A stretch of 64,000 nucleotides of DNA, taken from NCBI RefSeq assembly GCF_037975245.1, contig NC_092579.1:5519001-5583000 (forward strand), in the 5' to 3' direction. A program made the position numbers and the translations under genes. The notes beneath the pieces were generated by a model. The model was not told the DNA's origin and searched no databases. It saw only the letters and a list, made by a program, of their open reading frames with translations. The DNA comes from Apostichopus japonicus (lineage: Eukaryota > Echinodermata > Holothuroidea > Aspidochirotida > Stichopodidae). Of the stretch, positions 57,183-64,000 are shown in pieces (position 1 is the stretch's first letter; the number at the start of each line of letters is the position of its first letter).

Positions 57183-58770
57183 AGTATAGATAACATATCA
57201 ATATTTTTATGTTCCCCCCAGTCTGTTTTTAGAGACTTTAGGTTTGTAATTTATCAATGCTACCTTTATAAGTCTTAATGAAGCCTTCCGTTAAGTATAT
57301 GGCCATGTTTAATTTCAAACAAAGAAATCGTGTTTTCCTTTGAACACTTTCTGTTTTGCGTATTGTTTATTTATTCTACAAAAAAATTGTCTGGGCGTCG
57401 ACGAAATGTCCAACAGGAAAACAACCAGTAATACCTCAATATAATTATAACCTTCATTGGGTAAAGAAACTGAAAACAAGTTTATATAATTTGATTTAAA
57501 TCTCGTTTTTCAGTAAAATAATTGCAATAATTTAATGCAATTTGAGGTCGATGGCAGCATTGTAGCTTGAAGATTTTCTTTACATCCCGGATCATCTTAA
57601 TATCGTATCGGCTTTTATATCTCTCACGATGGTGATTATTTTCTGATGACAACTGTCAGAGATTCCTTCACCAGACTATAAATACCTAAACAACAGGAAG
57701 TTTGTAATAAGTCAATTTAAGTCTTGGGTACCTTACGACATACAATTCGCTCCAAGATTCTCTATAGGCAATTTACGAAGATGATTTCAACTACAGCATT
57801 GCTTGTTTACGGAAATGACATTTGTGGTAAGGAACAAGTTTTCAAATACTTTCAAGAGTTTCTTGAGGGTAAATCATGTCTAAATTGCTCAGAAATACGT
57901 TAAAGCGAAGTGATGTTGTTTGGTTTTCAAAATGAAATAAATTACAATAAAAAAATATTGAAACGTTCTATAGCGTTTGGCTTAAACAACAATTAAAGTA
58001 TCTCCGTGAGTAGCCAAAATTAACATAAAGGTAAAATATCTTCAGGTAATACAATTGAGAGCGGTGTTTTGCCTATATGCGAACGCTACGAACATACAAA
58101 CAACTGTTTTCATTAAAAACATATTATGCATATCCATTTGCAAATTATTGGATTTCATTTTTAGCGGATGCAAATAGTATTAATACATTATGAATATTAT
58201 ACATGATGCAAATAGTTTTTGATCTTACATTTTTTCTTTGACAAAGGCAAAAACTTAAGAAATTAAACTATTGTTATACTCCCGCTTTATATGCGGACAA
58301 CCCTAACCACTAGGCTATATTGACGCTGATTGTATGTCCAGAGGTTCGAAACCGGTAAGGAAGGTCGTAATTCCACTGGATATATATAAATTTAAGGTCA
58401 CGGCGAAGAAATTTTAGAATGAATAAATACCAATATCACACAGCATTTTTTCCTAATCATATACACTCTTCTCTTCTAGTGAAAACTCTCGTTAGGTTCA
58501 TACCATTGTTGGAAATCATCTACTAAACTAAAACTGCTACTTTCACATGTCACAATTAGACGCTTAATTCATGAAGAAAATCTGTTACTGATAATGAAAT
58601 ATGAATGTCAAATAAATAAGATTATACCAATTGCTACGAAATAATATGGGATATTTACTATAATATCAATTTCCTATAAGCCCCTAAGAGTGACTTTGAA
58701 ATATTTCCCCAGACTTCAGTGCATATCATATAGGAGTTTCGTGGACATTTTTAAATCTAGGTGTTCTTAA

Positions 58771-58860
58771 AGGGCACGCATGTAGGCGGAGCTACCGTGA
58801 AACTTGACTTGTGATTGGTTTCTTTGGAGCAACTTATTCCCATATACAGTGATATTTTGG
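58771..58860. repeat. Third copy of the CCAAT-type core
   Basis: Contains gcatgtaggcggagct, acttgtgattggttt and ctttggagcaac, in the same order as the 56.8-57.2 kb duplication, 1.6 kb away. From 57183 to 61728 nothing else is recognised. Confidence 0.75.
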
Positions 58861-61499
58861 TTGTGTTTCTTTCTGCTGAACTACTGTACCTTTCGTCGTA
58901 ATTCGATGTAATTGATAATAAAAAATAAAAAAGTAAGCTCACCAAATATGATCTGTTGTTCCGAATTATATGTCCATGAAAAAAAGTTAAGCTACGTAAG
59001 TTAAACGTATCGCGTGACCGTGTGCATAACCCTTTACAACTATAACCTATATCGTTAAATCAACCACAAATCACTTTATATTATGTACATATCCTTCGGG
59101 ACATGGACATACCTTGCAGAACTACTTCATTTCATCTAAACCTTTCGGTCTTTTACGGTGAAACGGTTGTTTTATATTAGTAACGGGAAATGCAATCAGT
59201 TGCAATTACAAACTACAGTCATTTTCAATACAGTTATGATAATTAATCGGGTGTCAATAACAAACCTGATTTTGTTTTCGTTTTGATTAGTGTTTTGTTG
59301 TTTTTGTCATAGTTTTTACTCCTGGCAACAATAATGACATTAATATCAGTTTTATTGACTTTAATCAAACTTGCATTATTCACTTCAAGCACATCATATT
59401 AAATGAAGTTTGCTTTCAGCATTGCTAATTAAGCAAAAACTTGACGGTTTTGCCTTTATACGAAAGTTTTGAAGTTTTGGTAACTAATTAAAATAATTCT
59501 ACAAGAAGAGACACAATTTAAGGATAAATATAACATCATACGTTTAAGAAAAACAGGAGCAAACAAGTGTTATCTAGACAAGTAGAGGCATCGCGAACAG
59601 CAGGAAAGAAAATACCAACAATGTTAGCACAAAGTTGAGTGTGTGAAAGCTTTAGTAGAAAGGACAGTTTTAAGAGGAGGGTTTTTTTCTTCGTTTTATT
59701 CTATACTGAGGTACGAGAACATCAACACTAATATGAAGCCTCTGTTTACGTCTACGATATTTATACGGACCTACCTTAGCTTACTTGGTCACCTTTTCAA
59801 AGTCGGGGTAAAATTTTATTGTCATTTAATTAACTGGTACTTTCACTAATTAAATTGAGCGATTAACGAAAATCTAGTATTTAGAACATGGCAGTTTAAT
59901 GAACTAGTTACATAAATTGAGAATTAAAAATATGCTTTAATGTTTCTTTAAATATAAATATGTTTTATTTTCTCTATTTCAATAAGAAACGCACCGCGGT
60001 AGCACTTCATACAGTTATGTCACATTAACAACGAAACAGGAAAGGAATTTAGAAGACATGTGGGCACACTAAGAAACACATTGGAAAGTCTTAATTGTAA
60101 GTTGAAGGCTAGCAACCCAAGAATAGTATCATTAGTTTCCGAATTTGTCTCTTAATTACTTAAAGCAAGTATTGAAGTATAACATTAATCAACAGGCTAA
60201 CATCTAAAAATGCCGTTGAAAGTGATAAAAATTTAACTAAGCAACATTTGGTATTTTCCATTTGTAAATGTGAAGTTTCAGCCTTTCAACCTAATGATTG
60301 CAGTACTTATATGCTTCATTGTGATGTTCGTGAAAAGTAACAACAAAATATTCCCTATAAGTAGCTATATCAAGAATATGTAAGTATTATCACTACAGTA
60401 TGTAGCCTACTTGAAGTGTCAACTTGTTGGCTGTACTGTAATTCAGACAGACGAAACACTACCAACAATGTTAGTGTATACTGTATATACACATATACGG
60501 TATAACATGTGCGGTATAACCTTAACAGTTGAAATTCTTCGACCATGTTTGAAATGTTTCACGATCAGGATTTTTCATCTATCCACTTAAGCTGACCACC
60601 CTCAATTTTAACAAGAGTTCCTCCCTTTACACTCCTCCCCTGCCAGACATATTAGAACATATTAGCAACCCCTCCCGCTACCCTTTGCCGCCGGCCATGC
60701 AGGTTACGACCCTGCTTTAACTTGCTTTAGATTTCGAATCGGAATAAGTTTCTTTATGATGCCATTAGAAAAGCCAGTCCCTTTAATCGTCTGTATTTAC
60801 GCTATGGTGTTAACCAGACTAGAATATATGACGCACGAGTCCCTTAGGATAGATATGTAAACACACGAAATGCGGAAATGATGATGAGGAGGTCACAGTA
60901 TACCATTTTAATAACAATGTAGAATGAAGTCCATCTTAATGAAGAGATGCAATATTAGAGCTTTAAGTTCCTTCTATTCCAAGTGTTTTGACAAATAATT
61001 AGTCAGCGTATGAAATAAGACCCACAGCACTAAATAAAAATAACACTTTCTTTTAAGTTTCTTTCAGTAAAACAATTTAAATTGTTGTGCGATGTTTGTA
61101 ACGCCTGGAACTTTATGGCCCGAGGGTAAATTCGTTTAACTCTGACAAAGTGCATTGTACCATTCAGTGCGGAACGTGGCTTTCTGCGGCAATGTTCAGC
61201 TGTTCCAGTGAAAAAGAAGGGTATGATCTATACAAAACGAGTACCAAGCATTGGGGTCATAGTTGCAAGAAAAATGCTTCAACTTGTTATCATGTTAGAA
61301 CCATATTGCTAGGGAGATAATAGCAACTACAAATTTATTCATTCAAAATAGTTTCAGAGACATATCCCGACGTATCTTCGACTTTTTTTATTTAAAAATA
61401 ACATATAAGCAAGCACCTCTTCGATATGTAGGCGGCCGGCCTATATCCTTATCTGGTTGTCTTCAATGTTATTGGATCCATACACTAGGAACGAAAATG

Positions 61500-61605
61500 T
61501 GTATTTGGAATTATACTGAGAGGGCACGGGCACGTGCCCTCCCCACTTTTCCTCAGGATAAAAATGTGCCCTTTTTTCTACATAAAAATTGTACTCTTGA
61601 TCACC
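61500..61605. repeat. Fragment related to the right end of the 8693-9910 element
   Basis: gggcacgtgccctccccactt, tttcctcagg and tttctacataaaaattg match the 9811-9880 region in inverted orientation. Termini not found. Confidence 0.55.
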
Positions 61606-61728
61606 TTATTAAGTCAGGGATATTTCAGTAAGAGATCTAATCCTAATTAAGAAGTATAAATGAATTTATGTGGGTCAAACTCAAATGTTTACTACCACAA
61701 GGTTTCTAACATTCTGGTGAGTGCCATT

Positions 61729-62088
61729 CATAGGCGTCTGAGCCCAGTTTGATTTGGGGTGGCTTGCCCGAAAAATATAATCAAAAGTTTTTGCGCGCTC
61801 CGCGCGCGTTCAACATGTTAATGTGAATATCATATAGGCATGCATCGGTTACTACATCGCATGCCAATAACATACAAACGTTTGCCGTGTTAATACCCTT
61901 CCATATTGGTTAGAATTATTGGGGAAATCGTTACAATAATAATGATGATAATAGTCTTAGGTTAACCATTGAAAAACACCTTGCAAATTATTTTTCTTTC
62001 AGTAGGTGCCCGAAAAAATTCTCAGCATATCGCCCGAATTTTCACGGCAGCCCCCCAGCCCCCCCCCCCCCCGCCTCCTACGCCTATG
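61729..62088. mobile_element. hAT-like MITE, 360 bp
   Basis: Left end CATAGGCGTCTGAGCC; right end is the reverse complement of CATAGGCGTAGGAGGC. Flanks gtgccatt (61721-61728) and gtgacatt (62089-62096) are an 8-base duplication with one mismatch. A run of C lies next to the right end, as in related copies. The body differs from the 48.1/51.0 kb family. Confidence 0.75.
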
Positions 62089-62309
62089 GTGACATTATGC
62101 ATATTCAATTTGCCCAAAAAAATCCTAATACATTTCCAAAAATGCATTGCTATATTACATTGTGACTTTGTAATAAGCAAAAGCCATTTATCATGCCTAC
62201 TATGAATAATGAGTATAGTTTTAATATCCCATAACCTACCCTATCCTTTCGTATATTGACATAGTTCATTTGCTTGTATCGATCGCGTGTGCAGGGACTT
62301 GGACTTTAT

Positions 62310-62420
62310 AATGATTTCACCTCATTTTGTCTCAAAAGAAAACTTGCTAGTATGTTTTTTTTTCCTTGGGGGGGGGGGGGGCGTTGATGGAGTGATGTGT
62401 ATACGCAAATAAGATGACAA
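62310..62420. repeat. Inverted copy of the left part of the 8693-9910 element
   Basis: atgatttcacctcattttgt, ctcaaaagaaaa and cgttgatggagtgatgtgta are the reverse complement of 8829-8955. It is followed at 62421 by CAGTGGCGTCGCCAAGG and G/C runs, which look like the end of a separate element. Confidence 0.65.
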
Positions 62421-63336
62421 CAGTGGCGTCGCCAAGGGGGGCCAGGGGGGCACGTGCCCCCCTGGAAAACCTTGTGCCCCCCGAGTGCCCCCCCCCCCCA
62501 TCTGAGATTTGGGTTGGTAAAAAATATACCTCCCATATATATATATATAACTCCATCATCTGAGTTGGTTTTTCATAAGGACAAAGAAGCACAGTAATTC
62601 GTATTTTCTTCAAATGAGCTGCGAAAAAATGAAAAAGTTTATTAAACGTCGGGTATCGAAGTCGTAACCCGCGCCATCACAACAGGTGTCGATATTTACA
62701 TTGAATGTGTCAGTGCTCACGCCATACCAGCGGATATACACGTCCGCTTCGCGAGCTACATGACTGTAAGAAGGGAGGGTACTGCAATATGTTGCCTTGG
62801 TCTAAGGTTGACAGGTTAGGAGCTGACGAAATGTGAGAATGTGAGGGTCCGCAGGCACCATACTTGCCTATATTTGTGGACCCATATATTAACCCTGTTG
62901 TGTAGGGGGTGCAGAGGTCATTTGAGGTCAGATGCTTGTAGGAACAAATGGCGAATGTTCACACCTGCATACTGAGCCATACTCGATGTGTGATCAAACT
63001 TTGGATTGCATGGTGAGATCCCTGATAGGAGCCAAAAACGATGCTGGAACCTGTTACATCTTAATAGATAATGGGCGAAAACGAGAAGGACAAGAAAGGA
63101 GTCGGGGGTCTTGCACACATTAATTCAACAAATGTAGGTTCTATTGATATAGGGTTAGGCATAATATCGACAGCATGTGGTTCATATCCTCTGCAAAATT
63201 CTGCGCCTTGTTAAAATCATTACCTCAAAAATAGCAATTTCTGGAGATATCTTCAGATCGAATTTAACATCAAATGTGGCAGCATTTTGCATCTAGCCCA
63301 TCCTCCGTATGCGAAAATTTTCCAAAGGGGGAGGGG

Positions 63337-64000
63337 CAGTGGCGGCTGAACCGGGGGGCTTGGGGGCTCAGCCCCCCCCCCAATGAAAAAGTTGAGGGGC
63401 TAATGCATGATAAGCCTCCCAATATTTACCAAGGCTCCGAAACGTGCATCTGCCCATTTCCCAATGCATACTTGTCGATCTGTCCGATGCACGTATACTA
63501 TATAGGTGTAATAATTTTAGTAAATGCTGGGGGACCCTCGGCCTGTCCCCTGGCTATAGACCACATTGTCACCCCAACCGCGTCTTCACGCCCCGTGAAA
63601 AGTGAAAGCAGTGAGTGTGAGTACCGGTAAGCGCAACACAACTTCGTCTTAGGCCAATGACTTGCTTCATTTCAGCCAGTTCTCCAACATCCCCTTACTA
63701 CACTCAAAAACGTCTTTGCGAGTACACTACGAGTAATAGCTACTCTCTTAAAACACCATCGAATATACAAATTACAATGTTTTTACAGACTTTTACGTGC
63801 AATCTGAGAAATTGCAGGCTTGAGACCCATATTTTAGGGCTATAGGTATTCGCAGCATAAAACACTCGGGAAGTGCCGTTTCCGGCCATCTGGGGGTTGA
63901 AAAACCCAAAATTTTCTTGTGCGCTCCGCGCCAACCGATGGTGGCGCTCCGCTTAGATAGTCTCTACACATTAGCCCCCCCCCAATAATTTTCCCGTTCC
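63337..64000. mobile_element. Probable hAT-like element running off the right edge
   Basis: Starts CAGTGGCGGCTGAACCGG with flanking G and C runs like the other copies. Bases 63860-63960 match 9690-9780 inverted (gccgtttccggccatctg, gatggtggcgctccgct). The closing terminus is not reached before the window ends, so the call rests on one end. Confidence 0.45.

Noticed and set aside
57781-57826. Small first-exon-like ATG frame (MISTTALLVYGNDICG) ending in gtaag
   Set aside because: Only 16 codons and no matching downstream exon found.
58295-58355. tRNA-like A box (minus strand) with a nearby ggttcgaaacc
   Set aside because: The B-box-like word is on the wrong side of the A box for a single polymerase III unit; no repeat copy found.

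Overview
The window is animal nuclear DNA: spliced exons with GT/AG borders, LINE, SINE and hAT-type transposon remains, long microsatellites and large intergenic spaces. It holds no operons, ribosome binding sites or prokaryotic features. The gene content (a noggin gene and a ZU5/death-fold scaffold gene with a propeller exon) and the style of repeats suggest a marine invertebrate deuterostome. An echinoderm such as a sea cucumber is my best guess, but the species is inference.

Layout. 1-15.4 kb has no intact gene. It holds three tRNA-like SINE pieces or neighbours, a CR1/L2-like LINE 3' end, (TA)n and (AAT)n arrays, a 1.2-kb hAT-like element carrying a 90-bp minisatellite, and a decayed LINE (endonuclease plus reverse transcriptase, minus strand) split by a 2.1-kb inverted-repeat element full of TTTACCGCGGTAAA-like motifs. 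A relic at about 1.24-1.65 kb matches the edge of an intron and exon of the main gene.

15.4-39.0 kb carries, on the plus strand, a 20-exon gene whose phases can be chained without a break for about 2,400 codons. The order is beta-propeller, death-effector-like fold, roughly 60-unit 14-residue coiled coil, second death-like fold, ZU5, UPA-like region, third death-like fold, UBA-like segment, second ZU5, second UPA-like region, fourth death-like fold, stop. The two ZU5-UPA-death modules share the same exon order, phases and near-identical exon sizes, so the gene grew by internal duplication. By analogy with PIDD, UNC5 and ankyrin ZU5-UPA-death proteins, it probably acts as an assembly platform in apoptosis or innate immunity. 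That role is inference. The 5' end is not in the window or not recognised.

39.0-53.1 kb and 54.3-64.0 kb have no gene I can support. They contain several short hAT-like elements with 8-bp target duplications, a (TAG)n array and small duplications. A single-exon noggin gene (secreted BMP antagonist) lies on the minus strand at 53.5-54.2 kb, isolated among long non-coding flanks, as expected for a developmental regulator.
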